Of a stretch of 10,674 bases of DNA, positions 1 to 6,352 are shown in pieces (the stretch's first letter is position 1; each line of letters begins with the position of its first letter). The notes beneath the pieces are model-generated. The model worked only from the letters and a program-made list of their open reading frames with translations, did not search any database and was not told the origin of the DNA. This DNA comes from Nitrospiria bacterium (lineage in GTDB: Bacteria > Nitrospirota > CAKKRA01 > 9FT-COMBO-42-15). The position numbers and the translations under genes were made by a program. The stretch lies in contig CAKKRA010000174.1 of the NCBI GenBank assembly GCA_919902475.1, positions 1 through 10,674 of the forward strand. Reading direction: 5' to 3'.

Positions 1-771
1 TCTGATGCCTCAAGGCCGATAAAACCTACAGAGGTTGAGCTCTGCAAGAAGAACTGCATATATTATATTGTGCTTCCATGTGCTTATGACGGTCTTGCTG
101 TTATGATAAATCCAAAGAATACATGGGCAGACAAGATGACAGTAAAGGAGTTGAAGAAGCTGTGGGAGCCAGAGGCACAGGGAAAGATTACAAAGTGGAA
201 TCAGATTCGCTCCAACTGGCCTGACAAGGAGATTCATCTCTTTGGCGCAGGCGTTGATTCAGGCACATACGATTATTTTACAGAGGCGATAGTCGGCAAG
301 GAACATTCAAGCCGCGGTGATTTTACATCAAGCGAGGATGACAATGTGCTTGTTCAGGGCATTGCTACTGACCAGCTTGCGCTCGGTTTCTTTGGCGTTG
401 CTTATTATGAGCATAATAAGGATAAGCTGAAATTAGTTGCCATTGATGATGAAAAGGATGCGAATGGCAAAGGCCCGATACTTCCATTATATGAGAATGT
501 AGTAAACAGCACATACCAGCCTTTATCAAGGCCGATATTTATATATGTGAGCAAAAGGTCTGCTGATAAGCCGGAGGTAAAGAGATTTGTTGAGTTTTAC
601 ATGAAAAACGGCGGTGAGCTTTCAAAAGAGGTAGGTTATGTGGCGCTGCCAAATAAGGCATACGAGCTTGCCCAGAAAAGATTTACAAAAAGGGTTACAG
701 GCTCTGTGTTTGGCGGCAAAGGCTCACAGGTTGGCGTGAAGATTGAAGACCTCTTAAAAAAGGAGATGTAA
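1..771 (+). CDS. pstS: Periplasmic phosphate-binding protein PstS, 5'-truncated by window edge
   Basis: This is the C-terminal 256 residues of the high-affinity phosphate-binding protein that delivers phosphate to PstCAB. The reading frame is open from base 1, so the start, the signal peptide and the N-terminal lobe lie outside the window. A GTG at 70 is an internal valine, not a start. Family features seen are DASRPI at the very beginning (residues 2-7 of the fragment), the D-S-G-T-Y-D-Y-F phosphate-binding loop at about residues 86-93, and SSRGDF at about 103-108. The last residues are lysine-rich and the stop is TAA. pstC begins 11 nt downstream, so the two are co-transcribed. Identity is firm from motifs and gene order. 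Any Pho box would lie upstream and cannot be assessed here. Confidence 0.95.
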   Translation, partial: SDASRPIKPTEVELCKKNCIYYIVLPCAYDGLAVMINPKNTWADKMTVKELKKLWEPEAQGKITKWNQIRSNWPDKEIHLFGAGVDSGTYDYFTEAIVGKEHSSRGDFTSSEDDNVLVQGIATDQLALGFFGVAYYEHNKDKLKLVAIDDEKDANGKGPILPLYENVVNSTYQPLSRPIFIYVSKRSADKPEVKRFVEFYMKNGGELSKEVGYVALPNKAYELAQKRFTKRVTGSVFGGKGSQVGVKIEDLLKKEM

Positions 772-781
772 AACCAATTCT

Positions 782-1669
782 GTGTATAAACGATTTCGTG
801 TAAAGGAAAAGATTATAGAGGGCGCGCTCTTTTTAAGCGCCCTCTCTTCTGTTTTTGTAACCTTCGGCATTATTGCCGTTCTTTTTTTTGAGACCTATGA
901 GTTTTTTAAAGAGGTTTCAATAATAGATTTTCTTATAGATACTCAGTGGACCCCGCTCTTTGCAGAAAAACATTTTGGCATCCTTCCGCTTTTTGCAGGC
1001 ACATTTTTGTCAACAGCTATTGCAATGGCTGTGTCTTTGCCAATCGGCCTTATAAGCGCGATATATTTAAGCGAATATGCATCTGAAAAGCTCAGGACGG
1101 CTATAAAGCCTATACTTGAGGTCCTTGCAGCAGTTCCAACAGTAGTCTACGGTTATTTTGCACTCTTATTTGTAACACCAATTCTGCAAAAATTAGTTTC
1201 TGGCCTTTCAGGATTCAACTCCTTGAGCCCTGGTATAGTTATGGGTATAATGATAATACCGATTATTGCCTCATTAAGCGAGGATGCGATGCATGCAGTG
1301 CCGATGAGTCTTAGAGAAGGCGCATTGGCGCTCGGTTCAACAAAATTTCAGGTCTCAATAAAGGTGGTTCTGCCTGCGGCATTTTCCGGCATTGCCGCAT
1401 CATTTATCCTCGGCGTATCAAGGGCAGTCGGCGAGACAATGATTGTTGCCATTGCTGCCGGGCAGCAGCCGAGGCTTACATTAAATCCCCTTGTTCCAAT
1501 AGAGACAGTTACTGCATATATTGTTCAGGTTAGTCTCGGCGATACGCCGACAGGGACAATTGAATATAAGACAATATTTGCAGCAGGTATGAGCCTCTTT
1601 GTAGTTACCTTTTTTCTTAATATGATTAGTTACTGGCTGAAAAAGAGGTTCAGGGAGGAATATGAGTAA
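782..1669 (+). CDS. pstC: Phosphate ABC transporter permease PstC
   Basis: One of the two inner-membrane permeases of the Pst phosphate importer, 295 residues, a usual length. About six hydrophobic spans are visible, with the first at about residues 12-36. The cytoplasmic EAA-type loop that contacts PstB reads REGALALGSTKFQ, followed by the Pst-typical SRAVGET motif. The start is GTG at 782: an in-frame TAA at 755-757 stops the frame just upstream and no other start codon lies between. The nearest Shine-Dalgarno-like AAGGAG (about 760-765), inside the end of pstS, is rather far at about 16 nt. The first codons also contain a strong inverted repeat (817-845), which may limit expression relative to pstS. 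The last 8 nt overlap pstA. Confidence 0.95.
   Translation: MYKRFRVKEKIIEGALFLSALSSVFVTFGIIAVLFFETYEFFKEVSIIDFLIDTQWTPLFAEKHFGILPLFAGTFLSTAIAMAVSLPIGLISAIYLSEYASEKLRTAIKPILEVLAAVPTVVYGYFALLFVTPILQKLVSGLSGFNSLSPGIVMGIMIIPIIASLSEDAMHAVPMSLREGALALGSTKFQVSIKVVLPAAFSGIAASFILGVSRAVGETMIVAIAAGQQPRLTLNPLVPIETVTAYIVQVSLGDTPTGTIEYKTIFAAGMSLFVVTFFLNMISYWLKKRFREEYE
817..845 (+). promoter_or_regulatory. GC-rich hairpin in the first codons of pstC
   Basis: A perfect 9-bp inverted repeat, AGAGGGCGC (817-825) and GCGCCCTCT (837-845), encloses an 11-nt loop. It starts 46 nt after the pstS stop and about 35 nt into pstC. A T-rich stretch follows at 851-856, not directly at the stem base, so it is not a textbook terminator. 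A hairpin here could attenuate transcription, slow translation, or protect the pstS mRNA 3' end, so that the binding protein is made in excess over the membrane components. The pairing is seen; the role is inferred. Confidence 0.5.
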
Positions 1670-2630
1670 CGAAATAAAAGGGTCAAGGGTCAGGGGTCAG
1701 GGGCCTGCCCCTGCAGGCTTTAAGCAGGGGTCAGAAGTCAGAAGGGCCTTGAACAAATTTTACGACAGGGCATTTTCTGTTGTCGGGCTTATTGCAACCA
1801 TGGTCGGCCTTGCAGTGCTTCTGACGCTTTTGATAGATGTTTTTATGGATGGCGCCTCAAGACTCGGCTGGCAGTTTCTTACAAGCTATCCATCCAGAAA
1901 GCCTGAGCAGGCAGGCATACTCTCTGCATGGGTTGGGACAGTGTGGGTTATGGCGCTGACATTTATTATTGCATTTCCATTGGGTGTTGCAGCAGCAGTA
2001 TATCTTGAGGAATACAGCAAAAAAAACTGGCTCAGGGACTTTATTGAGATTAATATTGCAAACCTCGCAGGCGTGCCTTCTATTATCTACGGCCTGCTCG
2101 GCCTTGGGCTCTTTGTAAGGGCGCTTAGCCTTGACAGGAGTGTTATATCAGGCTCAGCAACGATTGCCCTGCTTGTTCTGCCGATTATAATACTATCAAC
2201 AAGAGAGGCGCTAAAGGCAATACCGCCGTCAATCAGGGAGGCATCATATGCGCTCGGCGCAAGCAAGTGGCAGACTATCAGTTATCAGGTTCTTCCTGCG
2301 GCAATGCCGGGCATACTAACAGGAACCATACTTGCAATGTCAAGGGCAATAGGCGAGACTGCTCCGCTTATAACCATAGGCGCATTGACCTATGTTGCCT
2401 TTTTGCCTACGAGCCCTATATCCTCAGAATTTCCTTTTTTGTCGCTTAGGGGTCTGTTTGATGCCTTCTCAGTCCTGCCAATCCAGATTTTTAACTGGGT
2501 GTCAAGGCCTCAAAAGGGTTTTTTTACAAATGCAGCAGCAGGGATTATTGTATTATTGATAATAACATTTTTGATGAACGGGATTGCAGTCTGGCTCAGG
2601 CACAAATATCAAAAAAGGATAAGGTGGTAA
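1662..2630 (+). CDS. pstA: Phosphate ABC transporter permease PstA with repeat-derived N-terminus
   Basis: The second inner-membrane permease of the Pst importer, 322 residues. The ATG at 1662 overlaps the pstC stop (ATGAGTAA), and a good GGGAGG-type ribosome site lies just upstream (about 1653-1658). Six hydrophobic spans are visible. The EAA-type loop reads SIREASYALGASKWQ, followed by SRAIGET, the PstA/PstC signature. Residues from about 7 to 28 are not typical of PstA: they are encoded by a GGGTCAG heptamer repeat patch (1680-1748) and are rich in Gly, Pro, Arg and Gln. This segment precedes the first membrane span, so it should be a cytoplasmic tail that tolerates added sequence. pstB follows with no gap (TAAATG). 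Confidence 0.95.
   Translation: MSNEIKGSRVRGQGPAPAGFKQGSEVRRALNKFYDRAFSVVGLIATMVGLAVLLTLLIDVFMDGASRLGWQFLTSYPSRKPEQAGILSAWVGTVWVMALTFIIAFPLGVAAAVYLEEYSKKNWLRDFIEINIANLAGVPSIIYGLLGLGLFVRALSLDRSVISGSATIALLVLPIIILSTREALKAIPPSIREASYALGASKWQTISYQVLPAAMPGILTGTILAMSRAIGETAPLITIGALTYVAFLPTSPISSEFPFLSLRGLFDAFSVLPIQIFNWVSRPQKGFFTNAAAGIIVLLIITFLMNGIAVWLRHKYQKRIRW
1680..1748 (+). repeat. Heptamer tandem-repeat element inside pstA
   Basis: The left array is four 7-nt units in register at 1680-1707: GGGTCAA, GGGTCAG, GGGTCAG and GGGCCTG. The right array is GGGTCAG, AAGTCAG and AAGGGCC at 1728-1748. The 20-nt spacer contains self-complementary sequence: CAGGGGC at 1698-1704 can pair with GCCCCTG at 1707-1713, or CCCCTGC at 1708-1714 with GCAGGGG at 1724-1730. 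The element is read in frame as about 23 codons of pstA. It resembles the short tandemly repeated repetitive (STRR) sequences known from cyanobacteria in unit length, not in demonstrated homology. Confidence 0.75.
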
Positions 2631-3386
2631 ATGGATATAGCATTTAAGATAGAGAAGCTGAATAATTTTTATGGAAACAAACATGCATTAAAGCAAGTGA
2701 GCTTTGATATCCCTGCAAAGTCAGTTACTGCTATCATAGGCCCTTCAGGCTGCGGCAAGAGCACATTTATCAGGTGCCTTAACAGGATGAATGATTTGAT
2801 ACCGGTTTTTAAGCTTGATGGCAGGATCCTATATGATGGAACAGATATTTATTCAAAGGATATTGATGTTATTGACTTAAGAAGAAGGATAGGCATGGTC
2901 TTTCAAAAACCGAATCCCTTTCCAAAAAGTATATATGAAAATATTGCTTATGGCTTGAAGATTCAGGGCATTAATAAAAGGGAGGTTTTAGATAAGACTG
3001 TTGAGGAGAGCCTTAAAAAGGCTGCAATATGGGATGAGGTAAAGGAGAGGCTTAATGATTCAGCGCTTTCTCTTTCAGGCGGCCAGCAGCAGAGGCTCTG
3101 CATTGCAAGGGCAATAGCAGTTGAGCCGGAGGTTATACTATTTGACGAGCCCTGCTCTGCCTTAGACCCGATTGCAACAGCAAAGATAGAGGACTTGATA
3201 ATAAAGTTGAAAATAGATTATACTGTTGTTATAGTAACGCATAATATGCAGCAGGCAGCGAGGGTATCTGACCAGACAGCGTTCTTTTATATTGGCGAGA
3301 TGATAGAGTATGATAAAACAGATAAGATGTTTACTAATCCATCAAATAAACTGACAGAGGATTATGTAACAGGAAGATTTGGATAG
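2631..3386 (+). CDS. pstB: Phosphate ABC transporter ATP-binding protein PstB
   Basis: The cytoplasmic ATPase that powers phosphate import through PstCA, 251 residues, a normal length. Motifs in order are Walker A GPSGCGKST (residues 37-45), the Q-loop in MVFQKPNPFP, the ABC signature LSGGQQQR (about 148-155), Walker B VILFDEP with D172 and E173, the D-loop SALDP, and the H-loop in VTHNMQQ. The PNPFP segment and the C-terminal LTEDYVTGRFG are characteristic of PstB. The ATG directly follows the pstA stop, which suggests translational coupling. The stop TAG at 3384-3386 lies at the foot of a small hairpin in the spacer to phoU. All catalytic motifs look intact. Confidence 0.97.
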   Translation: MDIAFKIEKLNNFYGNKHALKQVSFDIPAKSVTAIIGPSGCGKSTFIRCLNRMNDLIPVFKLDGRILYDGTDIYSKDIDVIDLRRRIGMVFQKPNPFPKSIYENIAYGLKIQGINKREVLDKTVEESLKKAAIWDEVKERLNDSALSLSGGQQQRLCIARAIAVEPEVILFDEPCSALDPIATAKIEDLIIKLKIDYTVVIVTHNMQQAARVSDQTAFFYIGEMIEYDKTDKMFTNPSNKLTEDYVTGRFG

Positions 3387-3440
3387 ACATCCTATAAAGA
3401 TGTCTGATTACACAGATTACAAAAACAGATTACACAGATT
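3385..3440 (+). repeat. Hairpin plus GATTACA-type repeat between pstB and phoU
   Basis: A 7-bp inverted repeat, AGACATC (3385-3391) and GATGTCT (3399-3405), overlaps the pstB stop codon. It is followed by two identical 13-nt copies of GATTACACAGATT at 3406-3418 and 3428-3440, each made of two 9-nt-spaced GATTAC/GATT units. No T-tract follows the hairpin, so it does not look like an intrinsic terminator. It may be an intergenic dispersed repeat, possibly affecting mRNA processing between pstB and phoU. Confidence 0.65.
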
Positions 3441-3481
3441 CATAAAAATCAGGCATATTGAAGATTATATCAGGAGGCGAT

Positions 3482-4138
3482 ATGGAAAGAAAATTTGATG
3501 AGGAATTAAAAAACCTGAAAGATAAGATATTAATGCTTGGGGCGCTTGTTGAGGAGCAGGTTCAGAATGCTGTTAATGCCTTAGTAAAGAGGGATTCAAG
3601 CCTTGGTAAGGATGTTATAGAAAAGGATACTCAGGTTAACAGGATTGAGGTTGAGATAGATGAAGAATGTATAAGGCTTATCGCATTAAGGCAGCCGGTT
3701 GGCGTGGATTTGAGATTTATTACTACAGCGATGAAGCTTGTTACTGACCTTGAGAGGATCGGCGACCTTGCAGTTGATATATGCGAAAGGGCAATGGAAT
3801 TAAACTTAGAGCCTCAATTAAAACCTTTCATAGATATTCCAAGGATGGCGGATATCTCAATGCAGATGCTAAAGGGCGCGCTTGACGCCTTTGTAAACAG
3901 GGATTCAAAACTCGCGCAGGAGGTCTGCGCCAGAGACGATGAAGTAGATAATCTTAATGTGCAGATATTCAGGGAGCTGTTGACATTTATGGTTGAAGAT
4001 TCCCATACCATCACCCGTGCTGTGAGAATAAGCTATATATCCAAGTATCTTGAGCGCATTGCTGACCATGCAACAAATATTGCAGAGATGGTGGTATATC
4101 TGGTTGAAGGAAAGATTATACGGCATATGGGAACTTAA
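3482..4138 (+). CDS. phoU: Phosphate transport regulator PhoU
   Basis: PhoU is the cytoplasmic negative regulator that links the Pst transporter to the phosphate sensor kinase; it is a two-repeat helical bundle that binds metal clusters. This copy has 218 residues from the ATG at 3482. The start is fixed by AGGAGG at 3472-3477 with a 4-nt spacer; a longer frame from TTG at 3458 would place that site inside the gene. Both PhoU repeats are visible: the first ends in DLERIGDLAVDICERA (E91-R-I-G-D95) and the second in ERIADHATNIAEMVVYLVEG (E191 to H196). RQPVGVDLRF is also typical. It is last in the pst operon. Its final 23 nt overlap the 3' end of a small gene on the other strand. Confidence 0.95.
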   Translation: MERKFDEELKNLKDKILMLGALVEEQVQNAVNALVKRDSSLGKDVIEKDTQVNRIEVEIDEECIRLIALRQPVGVDLRFITTAMKLVTDLERIGDLAVDICERAMELNLEPQLKPFIDIPRMADISMQMLKGALDAFVNRDSKLAQEVCARDDEVDNLNVQIFRELLTFMVEDSHTITRAVRISYISKYLERIADHATNIAEMVVYLVEGKIIRHMGT

Positions 4139-4295
4139 CTGATTTTCTGAACTCAAAGATTTTTGCAAAAAAAGGACACTTCTTGTATTTTTGATTTCTA
4201 CAATATTCCTCAAGTTCAAAGAGACTCGGAACATAAGGTCTATCCATTGCCTTGCATTCTGCTATAACCCATTTTCCTAAATGCGGGCATTTCAT
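4116..4295 (-). CDS. Small four-cysteine protein, 59 residues
   Basis: Read on the minus strand from the ATG at 4295 to the TAA at 4118-4116. An ideal AGGAGG (4305-4300) sits 4 nt before the start. The protein begins MKCPHLGKW and has cysteines at 3, 14, 32 and 40, with two CP pairs (C3-P4 and C40-P41) in a roughly mirrored layout, and aromatic/acidic residues between them (PYVPSLFELEEYC). Spacing like this could bind a metal or an iron-sulfur cluster; no function is known to me. I recall similar small Cys proteins in Nitrospirota and deltaproteobacterial genomes but cannot verify this. It lies 42 nt downstream of the HMA-like gene on the same strand, so probably in the same transcript, and overlaps the phoU 3' end convergently. 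Confidence 0.7.
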   Translation of the reverse strand: MKCPHLGKWVIAECKAMDRPYVPSLFELEEYCRNQKYKKCPFFAKIFEFRKSVKFPYAV

Positions 4296-4337
4296 ACTGC
4301 CTCCTTTTAATGAGTTTTTATATTAAGCATAATCAAC

Positions 4338-4604
4338 CTATCCATTTTTGCTAACTGCTCCCATTAAATTTTGAGTTGTCAGATGAAAGGCGATGTCTTC
4401 AAGATATTTAACGATATCAATATTCTTGGGTTCGTATGTAATAACTACACTCCCAGTTAATGGATTCGGACGAACATCCTTTACGCCTGCTGGAATAGGA
4501 ATCGGCGGCAGTTCTTTTAGGGCGCTTATGCTGAGGCCTTTTATAAAAGGCACCTCTATCTTGATACGGCCAGGGACATGATGCTTTATTCTGTAAATAA
4601 CCAT
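4338..4604 (-). CDS. Small HMA-like (HMA_2-type) protein lacking CXXC, 88 residues
   Basis: A soluble ferredoxin-like-fold candidate. The likely start is the ATG at 4604, with AAGGAG at 4618-4613 and an 8-nt spacer; an upstream ATG at 4640 has no ribosome site and would place that Shine-Dalgarno inside the gene. The protein has YRIKHHVPGRIKIEVP at residues 4-19, then GVKDVRPNPLTGSVVITYEP at about 39-58, which is the beta-alpha-beta-beta pattern of heavy-metal-associated-like domains. It has no cysteine at all, so it cannot bind metal through CXXC. The NPLTGSV motif is shared with the gene starting at 5084 and, as SALTGNV, with the ATPase N-terminus. It is divergent from the ATPase cluster. 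Its likely role is as a partner or regulator of that ATPase; this is inference. Confidence 0.8.
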   Translation of the reverse strand: MVIYRIKHHVPGRIKIEVPFIKGLSISALKELPPIPIPAGVKDVRPNPLTGSVVITYEPKNIDIVKYLEDIAFHLTTQNLMGAVSKNG

Positions 4605-4799
4605 TATATATTCTCCTTTCTGATGATATGGTTTATACATTTTAAAGAAGGAAAAAAAAATTCTTATTACAGAATTGTTAATTTTAGGTTAATTTTTATC
4701 CTGACAATCTGTTTTTTATAGGTAAGTAATGGAAGATTGAGTAGACATGGCAATTCCAAAATGATAGATTGTTTTTAAATATAAATTGGGAGGTGTATT
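4605..4799. promoter_or_regulatory. Divergent promoter region with paired short repeats
   Basis: This AT-rich 195-bp gap separates the minus-strand HMA-like gene from the plus-strand ATPase cluster, so it should hold both promoters. Seen in it are an inverted repeat AATTCT/AGAATT (4659-4664 and 4671-4676) and two copies of GTTAATTTT exactly 11 bp apart (4677-4685 and 4688-4696), which would place them on the same face of the helix. A weak sigma70-like match for the plus strand is TTGAGT (4737-4742) with AATGAT (4760-4765) at 17-nt spacing, four of six bases each. No convincing minus-strand promoter was found. GGGAGG at 4788-4793 is the ribosome site for the gene at 4800. Confidence 0.35.
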
Positions 4800-5084
4800 A
4801 TGCCGGTTTTAGAAAATGGATTAAAGGGGACTATCATTACAGGCCTTGCTGTAGGCATTGGTGTTGCGTTAGTAGCGCCTGTGGTAATCCCTGTTTTGGC
4901 ATCTGTTGCCAAACCTCTGGCAAAGGCCCTTATTAAAAATGGCCTTGTCCTCTTTGAAAAGGGTAAAGAGGCTGCAGCAGAATTAGGAGAGGTTGTGGAG
5001 GACCTTGTCGCAGAGTCAAAGGCAGAGATGGCAGAAACACAAAAAGAGGTAGTTGCTGCTGCTGAGGCAGAAAGAGGGGCTTGA
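4800..5084 (+). CDS. DUF5132-like small membrane protein
   Basis: A 94-residue protein with a Gly/Val/Ile-rich hydrophobic segment at about residues 10-36, followed by KPLAKALIKNGLVLFEKGKE and an acidic, Ala-rich amphipathic helix that runs to the end. I recognise this as the DUF5132 pattern (APVVxPVxASVAKPLAKAxIK...EDLVAE). The architecture, one span then a long charged helix, resembles mycobacterial DUF1490/PacL proteins, which assemble P-type ATPases into membrane platforms; sequence homology is not shown. The start ATG has GGGAGG with a 6-nt spacer. The stop overlaps the next start (TGATG), indicating translational coupling. First gene of the ATPase cluster. No metal-binding Cys or His is seen. 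Confidence 0.8.
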   Translation: MPVLENGLKGTIITGLAVGIGVALVAPVVIPVLASVAKPLAKALIKNGLVLFEKGKEAAAELGEVVEDLVAESKAEMAETQKEVVAAAEAERGA

Positions 5085-5575
5085 TGCTTCCTGATGCATA
5101 TTTAAGCCATCAAACATCTGAGAGATTAAGGCTAAAGATACCTTCCAAAAAGGGGGATATTGCCTATTTTTCATCTTTAAGAAATGAATTTTCTAAAAAT
5201 CAGGGCATTAAAGGGGTTGAGGTCAATCCTTTAACAGGAAGTGTGCTGTTTATACATAATGCAAACAAGGATTCAATCACACAACATGCAGAGGCTAAGG
5301 CTCTTTTCAGGTTCGTGGAAAAGGTGGAAAATAGTGAGGGGTCTTCACTCTCTTTAAAGATATCAGAGGCTTTTAAAGATTTAAATAAGCAGGTAGGCAG
5401 TTTTACAGGCCGCGAGATTGACATTCCCGGCATTGCATTTCTGGGGCTTTTAGCCATCGGCATGTTTCAGATTAGCAGAGGGAATTTTACAGCCCCTGCA
5501 TGGTATACAGCGTTTTGGTATGCCCTTAACATATTCCTAAAGGCACAGCCTGACAAAGGTGATAAGGGCGAGTAA
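5084..5575 (+). CDS. HMA-like protein with two C-terminal membrane spans
   Basis: 163 residues from the ATG at 5084, which overlaps the previous stop by one base. A TTG three bases earlier is in frame but the coupled ATG is the natural start. Residues about 6-70 form an HMA_2-type domain (ERLRLKIP, then GVEVNPLTGSVLF), again without CXXC or any cysteine. A linker leads to two hydrophobic segments at about 113-131 and 135-152, and a short charged tail. The domain should face the cytoplasm, tethered to the membrane next to the ATPase. The usual HMA_2 GR pair is SER here (residues 12-14). A function in metal transfer or in docking to the ATPase is plausible but unproven. Confidence 0.8.
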   Translation: MLPDAYLSHQTSERLRLKIPSKKGDIAYFSSLRNEFSKNQGIKGVEVNPLTGSVLFIHNANKDSITQHAEAKALFRFVEKVENSEGSSLSLKISEAFKDLNKQVGSFTGREIDIPGIAFLGLLAIGMFQISRGNFTAPAWYTAFWYALNIFLKAQPDKGDKGE

Positions 5576-5606
5576 AAAATAAAAATCTATTAATGGGAGG
5601 TGTAAC

Positions 5607-6287
5607 ATGACTAATGAAGAGACTGTAAGCGTAACAGAAGGCATTGGCAAGGCAGGCACAATTGTTAAAGAAGGGGTTGTAAGCAGTTTAAAGGGTATAA
5701 ACGAGATAGAGGCAGAGATAGTAAGCCTTGTAAGAAATACGGTGTCTAATACCCTCAGGGCATCAGGCGCGGTGGCAAATGAAGGCGTTAATATCACAAA
5801 GGATGTTGTGAAAGGCGCAATAACTGCTACAGAAGAGGTTGGAACCGGACTTATTTTAAGCACAAAGAGTGTTGCAAAGGGTGTTGTTATGGGAGTGAGT
5901 GATGTTGGCGGTGATGTAAGCACAGTTGCCGGCCAGACAGTTAAGGGCGCGGTTAAAGGCGCAGCAGAGGTTGGGGCGGATGTAGCGCTTGTTGCAAGAA
6001 GGGCTGTTGATGGGGTTATTGAGGCGGCAAAGGAGATAGGCGGTAATGTAGAGGAGGTGGCTGCGGTGGCTGTCAGCGGCGCAATTGAGGCAGCAGGCGC
6101 TATTGGAAATACTGCTGTAAAGGCTGTTAAGGATATGCTTGTAGGCGTTGTTGAAGGTATAAAGGATGTTGCTGGCGCAGCTTTGCCAAAGGCTAAAACA
6201 TCTGTTTCTGAAGAAAAGACATCTGAAAAAGAGACAGGCGAGATCCCAGAGGTTACAACAAGGACAAGGGGAAGAAGGGGAGAGTAG
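5607..6287 (+). CDS. Amphipathic 22-residue-repeat protein
   Basis: 226 residues. The start ATG has GGGAGG 6 nt upstream, the same leader style as the gene at 4800. Residues 24-177 are seven consecutive units of exactly 22 residues, with a partial eighth at 178-197. Position 11 of each unit is Ile or Val, position 12 is mostly Gly, position 3 is mostly Gly, and position 10 is mostly Glu or Asp. The protein has no Phe, Tyr, Trp, Cys or His, and only two prolines, both near the C-terminus, so it should form one long helix. The tail (about 198-226) is charged and ends in an Arg-rich stretch. 22-residue or 11-residue amphipathic repeats are typical of lipid-binding apolipoproteins and synucleins, so membrane or lipid coating is the best guess. 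It is not a recognised family to me. Confidence 0.8.
   Translation: MTNEETVSVTEGIGKAGTIVKEGVVSSLKGINEIEAEIVSLVRNTVSNTLRASGAVANEGVNITKDVVKGAITATEEVGTGLILSTKSVAKGVVMGVSDVGGDVSTVAGQTVKGAVKGAAEVGADVALVARRAVDGVIEAAKEIGGNVEEVAAVAVSGAIEAAGAIGNTAVKAVKDMLVGVVEGIKDVAGAALPKAKTSVSEEKTSEKETGEIPEVTTRTRGRRGE
5676..6137 (+). repeat. Seven 66-nt coding units (22-residue repeats)
   Basis: Seven in-register 66-nt units encode residues 24-177 of the amphipathic protein. Similarity is clear at the protein level and weaker at the DNA level, so the units are old and diverged rather than a recent expansion. Units 4-6 (residues 90-155) are the most alike. Confidence 0.75.
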
Positions 6288-6295
6288 TAAAACAA

Positions 6296-6326
6296 ATGCA
6301 AAATTCAAAATGAAAAATGCAAAATT
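6296..6326 (+). repeat. ATGCAAAATT direct repeat before the ATPase
   Basis: Two identical 10-nt copies, ATGCAAAATT at 6296-6305 and 6317-6326, with related AAAATG between them, fill most of the 65-nt gap between the 22-mer gene and the ATPase. It is AT-rich and low in complexity. The ATPase ribosome site downstream is weak (AGGGAAAG around 6336-6343), so this patch may affect how well the ATPase is translated. Confidence 0.55.
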
Positions 6327-6352
6327 TCGGAATCAGGGAAAGATTGTAACAG

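Noticed and set aside
3406..3440. CRISPR array start
   Set aside because: There are only two 13-nt copies 22 nt apart, made of 9-nt subunits; there are no spacers of uniform length and no cas genes.
3458..3481. Longer phoU from TTG at 3458
   Set aside because: The AGGAGG at 3472-3477 would be inside the gene, and the protein from ATG 3482 already starts at the family's usual position.
4605..4640. Longer minus-strand HMA-like gene from ATG at 4640
   Set aside because: AAGGAG at 4618-4613 correctly precedes the ATG at 4604, and the extra residues do not belong to the HMA-like domain.
5537..6301. Long minus-strand open frame (254 codons) over the 22-mer gene
   Set aside because: It is a Thr/Ser/Pro/Ala-rich shadow made by reading the Ala/Val/Gly-rich repeats backwards. 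The plus-strand gene has a strong ribosome site and a regular 22-residue pattern.
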